DNA from: an uncultured Lachnospiraceae bacterium | GTDB lineage: Bacteria > Bacillota > Clostridia > Lachnospirales > Lachnospiraceae | Direction of reading: 5' to 3' | Length of the DNA stretch: 64,000 nt | NCBI GenBank assembly: GCA_948688495.1 | Contig: CAPQSW010000009.1 | Location: forward strand, 1 to 64,000 | In this document: positions 54,194 to 62,458 of the stretch, piece by piece | How the letters are laid out: every line of letters begins with the position of its first letter | How positions within the stretch are numbered: position 1 is the first letter of the stretch | Notes under the pieces: model-generated | The model's input: only the letters and a program-made list of their open reading frames with translations | What the model was told of the DNA's origin: nothing | The model's database searches: none | Position numbers and translations under genes: made by a program

Positions 54194-55249
54194 ATGCAAA
54201 CCGTCATAGAAAAGATTATAGAAGGCGAAGAAACACAGAACCAACATAAAATAGAATCAGCAGCCAAAATCATTAGGGAGGGCGGTCTGGTGGCATTTCC
54301 TACAGAAACCGTGTATGGTTTGGGGGCGGATGCCCTGAATCCTGCGGCATCTGCAAGAATCTATAAGGCAAAGGGACGACCCTCTGATAATCCACTGATT
54401 GTTCACATTGCCGACATGGATGATTTGGATAAAATTGTGGTGTGTGTGCCCGCCGGGGCAAGAAAACTGGCAAAGCGTTTCTGGCCAGGTCCGCTTACAA
54501 TGATTTTTGAGAAGCGGGGGATTGTTCCCGGAGAGACGACAGGTGGTCTTGATACAGTGGCAGTCCGAATGCCGGACCATCCAGTAGCACAGGCGTTAAT
54601 TCGGGCGGCGGGAGGCTATATTGCAGCTCCCAGCGCCAATTCTTCTGGAAGACCCAGTCCGACGTTGGCAGAGCATGTGGCGTCTGACCTGGATGGGCGC
54701 ATTCCCATGATTTTGGATGGTGGGGCCGTGGGGATTGGGCTGGAATCTACCATTGTGGATTTCTCAGAAGAGATTCCGATGGTGTTAAGGCCAGGGTACA
54801 TTACGCCGGATATGATACAGAATGAAATTGGAGAACTACGAATGGATCCAGGGCTTGTGGAGGAGGATTCAACGATTCGCCCCAAGGCACCGGGTATGAA
54901 ATATAAACATTACGCGCCCAAAGCAGAATTGATTCTGGTAAATGGGGCGCAGAAGAAGGTACAGCAAACAATCAATAACCTGACAAGAGAAGCGATAGAA
55001 TCCGGGAAGACCGCGGGGGTAATCGGAACGGACGAGAGTTATGGAGGGTATCGTTACGGAATCGTCAAAAGTATTGGGACAAGAAGTGACGAGGATACGA
55101 TAGCCAGACATCTGTATAGAATATTAAGGGAATTTGACCAGCAGAATGTAGATATTATATATTCAGAAAGTTTTTCGACGCCCAGAATTGGACAGGCAAT
55201 CATGAATCGCATGTTAAAAGCAGCCGGGCGCCAGGTAATTGAAGTGTAG
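54194..55249 (+). CDS. ywlC: L-threonylcarbamoyladenylate synthase (Sua5/YwlC)
   Basis: 351 residues. The YrdC domain (GGLVAFPTETVYGLGADAL, KAKGRPSDNPLIVHI, PSANSSGRPSPT) is followed by the C-terminal Sua5 domain (about 245-351). It makes threonylcarbamoyl-AMP for the t6A modification at position 37 of ANN-decoding tRNAs. It precedes the phosphatase gene, as in the ywlC-ywlE region of Bacillus. Confidence 0.95.
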   Translation: MQTVIEKIIEGEETQNQHKIESAAKIIREGGLVAFPTETVYGLGADALNPAASARIYKAKGRPSDNPLIVHIADMDDLDKIVVCVPAGARKLAKRFWPGPLTMIFEKRGIVPGETTGGLDTVAVRMPDHPVAQALIRAAGGYIAAPSANSSGRPSPTLAEHVASDLDGRIPMILDGGAVGIGLESTIVDFSEEIPMVLRPGYITPDMIQNEIGELRMDPGLVEEDSTIRPKAPGMKYKHYAPKAELILVNGAQKKVQQTINNLTREAIESGKTAGVIGTDESYGGYRYGIVKSIGTRSDEDTIARHLYRILREFDQQNVDIIYSESFSTPRIGQAIMNRMLKAAGRQVIEV

Positions 55250-55267
55250 AAAAGATGGAGGCAGTAA

Positions 55268-55729
55268 ATGAAACAGTACAGCAAAATTATTTTTGTGTGT
55301 GAAAGCGGAACCTGCCGGGCGCCTATGGCAGAAGCCATAATGAAAGAATACACCGTAAAATATCCGCTGCAGATTGAGAGCAGGGGCCTAGTAGTGCTAT
55401 TTCCAGAACCGCTGAACCAGAAAGCAGAAGCAATCCTGATCAGCAACGGCATTAATATGACTGAGAAAATGTCCAGTCAGCTAAAAGAGGAGGACTTATC
55501 TCCAGAGAATTTGATTCTTACCATGGAGGCAGCACACAAAGAGAAGATTTTAAAGGATTATGAGCAGGCAGCCTATGCAAATATAGAGGTTTTGACAGAG
55601 CTTGTAGGGGATGAACTGGAAATACTTAATCCTTATGGCGGGACGCTGCAGTCCTATGGATTGTGTTATGAGACTTTGAACAAGACTGTCCAGAAATTGA
55701 TACACTTGATCAATGAAACTGAGCTTTAA
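55268..55729 (+). CDS. low-molecular-weight protein-tyrosine-phosphatase-like protein
   Basis: 153 residues. The P-loop VCESGTCRAPMAEAI keeps the Cys-x5-Arg signature (Cys11, Arg17). The C-terminal loop that normally carries the general-acid Asp (DPxG) reads NPYGG, so Asn121 replaces the Asp. The fold and length are normal. Relatives include the arginine/tyrosine phosphatase YwlE, which neighbours ywlC in Bacillus. The substitution may reduce activity or change chemistry. Confidence 0.85.
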   Translation: MKQYSKIIFVCESGTCRAPMAEAIMKEYTVKYPLQIESRGLVVLFPEPLNQKAEAILISNGINMTEKMSSQLKEEDLSPENLILTMEAAHKEKILKDYEQAAYANIEVLTELVGDELEILNPYGGTLQSYGLCYETLNKTVQKLIHLINETEL

Positions 55730-55757
55730 TACAAAAGGGAAACAGAGAGGAGACAGG

Positions 55758-55966
55758 ATGGCAAAAGTGACTGTAATGGAGCATCCGCTCATTTGGCATA
55801 AAATAGGCTGGATACGGAGAGAGACTACAGGCTCCAAAGACTTTAGAGCCGGTAGAGTATTACTGTAAACTGCCAGAGGATTGTGCGGAATATACATTTT
55901 ATGTGCATCATAGCTGCACCGGAAGGTTTGGGAGATGCCGGGGATCGAATTTTCGGCACAAAATAG
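55758..55966 (+). pseudogene. upp: uracil phosphoribosyltransferase pseudogene, internally deleted
   Basis: Three pieces of Upp can be read in order. The start MAKVTVMEHPLIWHKIG to TTGSKDFR (55758-55847) has a good ribosome binding site before it. PVEYYCKLPEDCAE follows in the next frame (about 55846-55890). HFMCIIAAPEG joined directly to LGDAGDRIFGTK and a stop (55895-55966) is in the third frame. About two thirds of the usual ~209 codons are missing, including most of the PRPP and uracil sites. Neighbouring genes (Sua5, phosphatase, dCMP deaminase) match a usual upp neighbourhood. Confidence 0.85.
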
Positions 55967-56037
55967 GGGAAAATGAAAATCATGACCGGGGCGGGACCTG
56001 TCAGGACGGTGTTTCTGGCAAACATAGAGGAGGAAAT

Positions 56038-56523
56038 ATGAGCGGTAAGCGGCAGGATTATATTACATGGGATGAATATTTTATGGGGGTTGCAATGCTC
56101 TCGGCGATGCGTTCCAAGGACCCGAATACACAGGTGGGAGCCTGTATTGTCAGCGAGGATAATAAAATTTTGTCTATGGGCTATAATGGATTTCCCATGG
56201 GATGCTCGGATGATGAATTTCCATGGGAGAGGGAGGGGGAGCCGCTAGACAACAAATACCTTTACACAACCCACAGTGAATTAAACGCCATCTTAAATTA
56301 CCGCGGGGGCAGCCTGGAGGGAGCAAAACTGTACGTTTCGCTATTTCCCTGTAATGAGTGTGCCAAAGCGATTATCCAGGCTGGAATTAAGACGGTGATT
56401 TATGGGGACGATAAATATAAGGATACGCCGTCTGTCATTGCTTCCAAGCGGATGATGGATGCTGCAGGCGTGCGGTATTACCAGTATACCTATACAAACC
56501 GGGAGGTAAAGATTACTTTGTAA
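56038..56523 (+). CDS. comEB: dCMP deaminase (ComEB family)
   Basis: 161 residues. Zinc ligands are in THSELNA and FPCNECAKAI; DPNTQVGACIV and GYNGFPMGC are family motifs. It deaminates dCMP to dUMP for thymidylate supply. The ATG at 56038 follows GAGGAGGAAAT. It was probably cotranscribed with upp before that gene decayed. Confidence 0.95.
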   Translation: MSGKRQDYITWDEYFMGVAMLSAMRSKDPNTQVGACIVSEDNKILSMGYNGFPMGCSDDEFPWEREGEPLDNKYLYTTHSELNAILNYRGGSLEGAKLYVSLFPCNECAKAIIQAGIKTVIYGDDKYKDTPSVIASKRMMDAAGVRYYQYTYTNREVKITL

Positions 56524-56711
56524 GAATTAGGGATATTAACCATAAATATATTGTAGTAGGAATGAGGAAGTTTGTATACGTTGAAAACTGTAAAATCCCA
56601 AAAGGGCTGTCAGCCGACGCCGCCCTTTAAAGAGGTTATCAGCCTTCAAACTGTGTTATAAAAATTAAAGGCTGAATAGTTACCGTGGATATAAAATATT
56701 TCAGGAAGGAA

Positions 56712-56740
56712 TGGACATTTGTGAAAAAAATAGATATAAT
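56712..56740 (+). promoter_or_regulatory. promoter of the ATP synthase operon
   Basis: TGGACA (56712-56717), a 17-base spacer and TATAAT (56735-56740) lie about 64 bases before atpZ. Upstream in the same gap are two inverted repeats: AAAGGGC/GCCCTTT near 56600-56630, and TCAGCCTT/AAGGCTGA near 56639-56676. Neither is followed by a T-run. Confidence 0.7.
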
Positions 56741-56803
56741 ATCATTTATAGCGGATAAATTTGGTTATGTTGTCCGTCAAACATAAATTGGGAGGTGCCT
56801 CAT

Positions 56804-57145
56804 GTGAAATATGACAAGAGCGTATACCGTTCGTTAGTTCTGATTACGCAGTTTGGGATTAACATGCTGGTGCCTATTTTTTTATGCACAATTGCAGGTG
56901 TTTTTATTGGAAGAAAATTTTCTGTAGAGTGGATTGTGATACCGCTGTTTGTGATCGGCGCGCTTGCTGGATTCCGCAATGTTTATATTATGGCGCAGAA
57001 GATCTATTCCAAGGAGAGTCCTTCCCGGGGATTAGGTACGCGCAGGGTGCAGCCAGGACATGGGAACGCACGTTCTGGAGCTTCGCCGGACAGAGGGGTG
57101 TCCAAGCATACAGAAAGGGATAGCAATTATGTTAAAAAGGATTAA
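56804..57145 (+). CDS. atpZ: AtpZ/AtpI-family protein
   Basis: 113 residues with two membrane helices (LITQFGINMLVPIFLCTIAGVFIG and WIVIPLFVIGALAGFRNVYIM) and a basic tail. This is the small AtpZ type that precedes ATP synthase genes. GTG at 56804 is chosen, six to eight bases from GGAGGTG. It overlaps the next gene by 17 bp. Confidence 0.8.
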   Translation: MKYDKSVYRSLVLITQFGINMLVPIFLCTIAGVFIGRKFSVEWIVIPLFVIGALAGFRNVYIMAQKIYSKESPSRGLGTRRVQPGHGNARSGASPDRGVSKHTERDSNYVKKD

Positions 57146-57551
57146 CCGGGTACTCCCGGAACTAATTGCCGGGATTATATTATATGGAATTGTGCTGCAG
57201 TTTACCGGTATGTGGTTTGTAAGTGATAAACAGCAGTATACATTTGGATTGTGGCTTGGTATTCTGCTGGCAGTTGGCATGGCAGTCAATATGGCGATCG
57301 TCATCCTGGACGCAGTGGATGGGATGGCTTCTACTGGAAGGACAGTGCGGACGGGGTTTTGGTCGGTACTGCGGTATGTAGTGGTTGTCGGTGTTTTTGC
57401 TGCAGTTGTATATTTTAACGTACCAGCGAATCCACTTGTCATGTTTTTGGGAATTATGGGACTGAAGGTATCGGCATATCTGCAGCCGCAGCTTCATAAA
57501 TGGATTCTGCATGTGCAGAAGAAGGATGGAGAGCCCGCGGATGGGATATGA
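57129..57551 (+). CDS. atpI: ATP synthase subunit I (AtpI-like)
   Basis: 140 residues with four membrane helices and the ATP_synt_I pattern (FTGMWFVSDKQQYTFGLWLGILLAVGMAVNMA). AtpI proteins assist c-ring assembly. ATG 57129 follows AGAAAGGG. Confidence 0.85.
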   Translation: MLKRINRVLPELIAGIILYGIVLQFTGMWFVSDKQQYTFGLWLGILLAVGMAVNMAIVILDAVDGMASTGRTVRTGFWSVLRYVVVVGVFAAVVYFNVPANPLVMFLGIMGLKVSAYLQPQLHKWILHVQKKDGEPADGI

Positions 57552-57647
57552 TAATTTCTCTGTAAATTCAGATTGATATATTGGCTCTATTTACAGCAAA
57601 TGTCTTTGTTGTGATTATAGATAAATTTAGCATAAGGAGGTGAGAGA

Positions 57648-58382
57648 GTGCAGGATGCGATTTTATTGTCTTCCGGTCCGGATATAGATATTATGGTAAA
57701 AGGGCTCTTTTCCTATGAGCTGTTCGGACAGACCTTTTGGATTACAACAACCCATGTATGCCTTTTGATTGTCATGCTGGTGCTGACGGTATTTTCCATT
57801 GCAGCAAACCGGGCTATGAAACATGCCTCGGAAGTTCCGGGCGGTTTTCAGAATGTGGTGGAGCTGATTGTGGAAATGTTGGACAAGATGGTTCACGGCG
57901 TTATGGGTAAAAGCGGAGACAAGTTTGTTAATTATATTGGAACCATTTTTATTTTTATTTTGATTTCCAATATTTCCGGGCTGTTTGGCCTGCGTCCGCC
58001 GACCGCGGATTACGGTGTGACATTCCCATTGGCGCTGTTGAGTTTTATACTGATCCATTTTAATCAGTTTAAATATCAAAAGCCCAAAGAAATCTGGGTT
58101 GATATGTGTTCACCATTGCCGCCGTGGCTGCCCATCTGGTTCCCCATTAACGTGATCAGCGAGCTTGCTGTGCCGGTTTCCCTGTCATTGCGTCTTTTTG
58201 CAAATATTTTGTCAGGAACAATTATTATGGCACTGATCTATGCGTTGCTGTCCAAGATCGCATACTTCTGGCCGGGTGCATTACATGCATATTTTGATAT
58301 TTTTTCCGGCTGCATCCAGACCTATGTGTTCTGTATGCTGACCATGACCTATATCAGCAACGCGATTGGCGAGGAAGAATAG
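57648..58382 (+). CDS. atpB: ATP synthase F0 subunit a
   Basis: 244 residues. The conserved SLSLRLFANILSGTIIMALIYALL helix carries the essential Arg, with later TYVFCMLTMTYISNAI. It forms the ion channel against the c-ring. GTG start behind AAGGAGGTGA. Confidence 0.96.
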   Translation: MQDAILLSSGPDIDIMVKGLFSYELFGQTFWITTTHVCLLIVMLVLTVFSIAANRAMKHASEVPGGFQNVVELIVEMLDKMVHGVMGKSGDKFVNYIGTIFIFILISNISGLFGLRPPTADYGVTFPLALLSFILIHFNQFKYQKPKEIWVDMCSPLPPWLPIWFPINVISELAVPVSLSLRLFANILSGTIIMALIYALLSKIAYFWPGALHAYFDIFSGCIQTYVFCMLTMTYISNAIGEEE

Positions 58383-58498
58383 GGATGTATCGGGCTTTGC
58401 CTGATGAGAGCTGGCGATTTCCCCGCCAGGATAAATTATGGGAAAGTAAACCGGAGAATTTCGGGATTATATAACATATATTTAAGGAGGAATTATCT

Positions 58499-58756
58499 AT
58501 GGATAACATTACAGGAGCAGAATTAATTAGAGCTTGTTCAGCAATCGGTGCAGGTCTTGCGGTTATCGCAGGTATCGGACCTGGTATTGGACAGGGTATT
58601 GCAGCAGGACATGCAGCAGCAGCAGTAGGAAGGAATCCGGGCGCGAAATCTGACATTACCTCTACCATGCTTTTGGGTCAGGCGGTAGCAGAGACCACAG
58701 GTCTGTATGGTTTGTTGGTAGCAATTCTGTTATTGTTCGTACAGCCATTAAAATAA
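58499..58756 (+). CDS. atpE: ATP synthase F0 subunit c, Na+-type signature
   Basis: 85 residues, two helices joined by the GRNPGAKS loop. The ion site has Glu65 in QAVAETTGLYG. Pro28 and Gln32 in GPGIGQG together with Glu65, Thr66 and Thr67 match the Na+-binding pattern of the Ilyobacter and Acetobacterium rings (P28, Q32, E65, S/T66). This points to a sodium-driven ATP synthase. Confidence 0.96.
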   Translation: MDNITGAELIRACSAIGAGLAVIAGIGPGIGQGIAAGHAAAAVGRNPGAKSDITSTMLLGQAVAETTGLYGLLVAILLLFVQPLK

Positions 58757-58800
58757 AAAGCGGAGAGCAGCACAATAATTATTAGAAAGGAGGCCCGGCC

Positions 58801-59316
58801 TTGGAACAATTATTTGGCTTAAACCCCCAATTGCTGCATGATACCCTGCTTTCATTGCTTGCAATTCTCTTCCTGTTCACGATGATGTCTTATCTGCTGT
58901 TTAACCCAGCAAAGAAGATGTTAAAGGACAGGCAGGAGCGTATCAAGAACGATATTGATACGGCGCGCAAGGACAAAGAAGAAGCCGCTGCTGTCAAAGA
59001 GGAATATGATCAGAAGCTTAAGGGTATTGAGAAGGAAGCGGAGGAAATATTAAGTGAGGCCCGCCAGAAAGCTTTAAAGAATGAAGCAAAAATTGTGGAT
59101 GAGGCAAAGGAGGAGGCTGCAAGAATCATCAAGCGTGCCAACGAGGAGGCTTTGTTGGAGAAGAAGCGCGTGATGGACGAGGCAAAACAGGAAATGATTG
59201 CGATTGCCTCCATGATGGCAGGAAAAGTAGTCGCAGCCTCTATCGATACATCCATTCAGGATACGCTGGTGGATGAAACATTAAAGGAAATAGGTGAGAG
59301 TACATGGCAAAGCTAG
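58801..59316 (+). CDS. atpF: ATP synthase F0 subunit b
   Basis: 171 residues. An N-terminal membrane helix (LLSLLAILFLFTMMSYLLFNPAKKML) and a long charged helical stalk. Starts with TTG behind AAAGGAGG. Overlaps atpH by 13 bp. Confidence 0.96.
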   Translation: MEQLFGLNPQLLHDTLLSLLAILFLFTMMSYLLFNPAKKMLKDRQERIKNDIDTARKDKEEAAAVKEEYDQKLKGIEKEAEEILSEARQKALKNEAKIVDEAKEEAARIIKRANEEALLEKKRVMDEAKQEMIAIASMMAGKVVAASIDTSIQDTLVDETLKEIGESTWQS

Positions 59317-59870
59317 TATCCAAAACATATGGGGATGCACTGTTTGAGCTTGCTGTGGAATCTGGTCAGATGGATGAGATGTTGGAAGAAACGAGGCAGG
59401 TTGGTCAGATTCTTCGTGAGAACAACGAGCTTTCCAAACTGATGAATCACCCGAAAATCGTAAAAGAAGATAAAATCGGAATCCTGGAGCAGGTATTTAA
59501 GGGCAGGGTCCATGATGAAATTACAGGACTGATGCGTATGCTTGTATCTAAGGGTCATTACGGTGAAATGGAATCTGTGTTTGCATATTTCATTGACCAG
59601 GTAAAAGAATATAAAAATATCGGAACCGCTTATGTGACTGCGCCCATGCCGCTTTCGGACAGTCAGAAGGAGCAGGTGAAGAACAAATTATTAGAGACCA
59701 CGAAATATGTCGAATTTGAAATGCACTATGATGTGGATGAGAGTTTAATCGGCGGCATGGTAATTCGTATTGGCGACAGAGTAATCGACAGCAGCGTGAA
59801 GAACAGGCTGATGACTTTGACCCGGGAATTATCGAAAATACAGTTGAAAGTAGGTGAATGCGCTCCATGA
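59304..59870 (+). CDS. atpH: ATP synthase F1 subunit delta
   Basis: 188 residues. KTYGDALFELAVESGQ, LMNHPKIVKEDKI and the C-terminal DESLIGGMVIRIGDRVIDSSVKNRL are diagnostic. It overlaps atpA by 4 bp (ATGA). Confidence 0.96.
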   Translation: MAKLVSKTYGDALFELAVESGQMDEMLEETRQVGQILRENNELSKLMNHPKIVKEDKIGILEQVFKGRVHDEITGLMRMLVSKGHYGEMESVFAYFIDQVKEYKNIGTAYVTAPMPLSDSQKEQVKNKLLETTKYVEFEMHYDVDESLIGGMVIRIGDRVIDSSVKNRLMTLTRELSKIQLKVGECAP

Positions 59871-61372
59871 ATTTAAGACCAGAGGAAATAAGTTCCGTCA
59901 TTAAAGAACAGGTGAAACGGTATGCCGCACAGCTTGAGGTGTCTGATGTTGGTACAGTTATCCAGGTGGCAGACGGTATTGCACGTATTCACGGTCTGGA
60001 AAATGCCATGCAGGGCGAATTGTTAGAATTTCCCGGTGAAGTCTATGGAATGGTGTTGAACCTGGAAGAAGATAATGTTGGTGCCGTATTATTAGGAGAC
60101 CACAAGAATATCAATGAAGGCGATACCGTTAAGACAACGGGAAGGGTAGTAGAGGTTCCGGTCGGCGACGCAATGACCGGACGTGTGGTAAATGCCTTGG
60201 GACAGCCCATTGACGGAAAAGGACCCATTGAGACCACAAAATATAGACAGATTGAGAGAGTTGCATCCGGTGTTATCTCCAGAAAATCCGTAGATACGCC
60301 GTTGCAGACAGGTATCAAGGCGATTGACTCCATGATCCCGATTGGACGGGGACAGCGTGAGTTGATTATCGGCGACCGCCAGACAGGTAAGACGGCGATT
60401 GCTGTTGATACAATTATCAACCAGAAGGGACAAGGCGTAAAATGCATCTATGTTGCAATCGGACAGAAGGCTTCTACCGTTGCAACCATTGTGAAAACCC
60501 TGGAAGAATTTGGCGCGATGGATTACACCACGGTAGTGGCGTCCACAGCCAGTGAGCTTGCGCCGTTACAGTATATTGCACCGTATGCAGGATGCGCGAT
60601 CGGTGAGGAATGGATGGAGAACGGAGAGGACGTGCTCGTAGTCTATGACGATTTGAGCAAACATGCAACTGCATACCGTACACTTTCCCTGTTGCTCCGC
60701 CGTCCGCCAGGACGTGAGGCATATCCGGGAGATGTATTCTATCTTCACTCAAGACTGCTGGAGCGTGCAGCGAGATTATCAGAGAAATTAGGAGGCGGTT
60801 CCTTAACGGCACTGCCCATTATCGAGACGCAGGCAGGGGACGTTTCCGCATATATTCCCACCAATGTAATTTCCATTACAGACGGTCAGATTTATCTGGA
60901 GACAGAAATGTTTAACTCAGGATTCCGTCCGGCAATCAACGCTGGTCTGTCCGTGTCCCGTGTAGGTGGCGCGGCCCAGATTAAGGCTATGAAGAAGATT
61001 GCGGCGCCTATCCGTGTGGAGCTGGCACAGTTCCGCGAGCTGGCAGCATTTGCACAGTTCGGTTCTGAGCTGGATGCAGACACGACGGAAAAGCTGGCGC
61101 AGGGTGAAAGAATCCGTGAGATGTTGAAGCAGCCGCAGTATAAGCCGATGCCGGTAGAGTATCAGGTTATGATTATCTATGCGGCTACGGAGAAATACCT
61201 TTTGGATATTCCGGTTGCAGACATTCTTCGTTTTGAGGAAGAACTGTTTGACTTTGTGGATACGAAGTACCCGGAGATTCCAGAGGCAATCCGTACCGAT
61301 AAGGAAATCAAAGAAGAAACAGCAAAGAAGCTTGTAAAGGCGATTGAGGAATGCAAGGCACAGTTTAAATAG
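59867..61372 (+). CDS. atpA: ATP synthase F1 subunit alpha
   Basis: 501 residues. MNLRPEEISSVIKEQVKRY, P-loop GDRQTGKTAIAVD and ALPIIETQAGDVSAYIPTNVISITDGQI. The ATG at 59867 is chosen because AGGTGA ends nine bases before it and because it gives the family's normal N-terminus; ATG 59858 touches that site. Confidence 0.98.
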   Translation: MNLRPEEISSVIKEQVKRYAAQLEVSDVGTVIQVADGIARIHGLENAMQGELLEFPGEVYGMVLNLEEDNVGAVLLGDHKNINEGDTVKTTGRVVEVPVGDAMTGRVVNALGQPIDGKGPIETTKYRQIERVASGVISRKSVDTPLQTGIKAIDSMIPIGRGQRELIIGDRQTGKTAIAVDTIINQKGQGVKCIYVAIGQKASTVATIVKTLEEFGAMDYTTVVASTASELAPLQYIAPYAGCAIGEEWMENGEDVLVVYDDLSKHATAYRTLSLLLRRPPGREAYPGDVFYLHSRLLERAARLSEKLGGGSLTALPIIETQAGDVSAYIPTNVISITDGQIYLETEMFNSGFRPAINAGLSVSRVGGAAQIKAMKKIAAPIRVELAQFRELAAFAQFGSELDADTTEKLAQGERIREMLKQPQYKPMPVEYQVMIIYAATEKYLLDIPVADILRFEEELFDFVDTKYPEIPEAIRTDKEIKEETAKKLVKAIEECKAQFK

Positions 61373-61434
61373 AATCAGTAGAAATAAAAAGGTTTTCCTG
61401 TCTTTGCAGGAGACCGGTTAGGTGGTGAATCATT

Positions 61435-62292
61435 ATGGCGTCCATGAGGGACATTAAAAGAAGAAAAGGCAGCATACAGAGTACGCAGCAAATCACAAAA
61501 GCCATGAAGCTTGTTTCTACTGTTAAATTGCAGAAAGCCAGGAATCGTGCAGAGCAGTCCAATCCATATTTCAACCATATGTATCAGACCGTGACTTCCG
61601 TGCTTGCAAGAAGCGGCAGCCTCAACCATCCGTATTTAAAAGCGGGGGATTCCAATAAGAAAGCAATCATAACGATAGCTTCTAACCGCGGACTTGCAGG
61701 CGGTTACAACTCCAACATTGTGAAACTTGTCACAGGCAGCGGCATTGCCGTGGAGGATGCCCAGATTTATATGATTGGGCGCAAGGCAAAGGAACAGTTG
61801 GTGCGCAGGGGCTATGAGATAAAGGCAGATTATTCTGACGTGATTGAAGGGCCCACATATGAGGATGCAATGACAATCTGCAGGGAAGTCCTGGAGGCAT
61901 TTAGCAATGGGGAGATTGGAGAAATCTATCTGGCATACACGCATTTTAAGAATACGGTAAGCCATGAGCCTGCATTGATAAAATTGCTTCCAGTAGAATT
62001 TGATGAGGCAGATTTGCAGGAAGCAGACAGCAATCTGCTGATGAATTATGAGCCGAATGAGGAAGAAGCGCTGGATTTGATTATTCCAAAGTATCTTACC
62101 AGCCTCTTTTATGGGGCATTGGTGGAGGCGGTAGCCAGTGAAAACGGCGCCAGGATGCAGGCGATGGATTCCGCGACAAGCAATGCAGATGAAATGATTA
62201 GTGATTTGACATTGAAATATAACAGGGCGCGCCAGGGCTCCATTACACAGGAGCTTACCGAGATTATTGCTGGCGCAGAGGCAATATCCTAA
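61435..62292 (+). CDS. atpG: ATP synthase F1 subunit gamma
   Basis: 285 residues. MASMRDIKRRKGSIQSTQQITKAMKLVSTVKLQKA and the C-terminal MQAMDSATSNADEMISDLTLKYNRARQGSITQELTEI form the central shaft. Its stop codon lies inside a long hairpin. Confidence 0.97.
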   Translation: MASMRDIKRRKGSIQSTQQITKAMKLVSTVKLQKARNRAEQSNPYFNHMYQTVTSVLARSGSLNHPYLKAGDSNKKAIITIASNRGLAGGYNSNIVKLVTGSGIAVEDAQIYMIGRKAKEQLVRRGYEIKADYSDVIEGPTYEDAMTICREVLEAFSNGEIGEIYLAYTHFKNTVSHEPALIKLLPVEFDEADLQEADSNLLMNYEPNEEEALDLIIPKYLTSLFYGALVEAVASENGARMQAMDSATSNADEMISDLTLKYNRARQGSITQELTEIIAGAEAIS

Positions 62293-62399
62293 ACGCATTG
62301 CGTTTAGGTATATTGCCTGTAGACCGCAGGGCGGTCCAAAAGAAAATACCGCATGAATGCGGCGGACCGCCCGCGCAGAAAAACCTAACGGTTTTTCTG
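62279..62399 (+). repeat. three consecutive hairpins between atpG and atpD
   Basis: Hairpin 1 (62279-62318) has 18 bases AGGCAATATCCTAAACGC pairing with their complement (one bulge) around ATT. Hairpin 2 (62329-62372) has GGGCGGTCC/GGACCGCCC arms enclosing CCGCAT-GA-ATGCGG. Hairpin 3 (62376-62399) has CAGAAAAACC/GGTTTTTCTG around TAAC. The intergenic gap is 166 bp in an otherwise tightly packed operon. Confidence 0.85.
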
Positions 62400-62458
62400 A
62401 TTTCGACTTAGGCTGAGAGATGATAAAGTCTGAGATAACAATTATAAGGAGTGAAATT

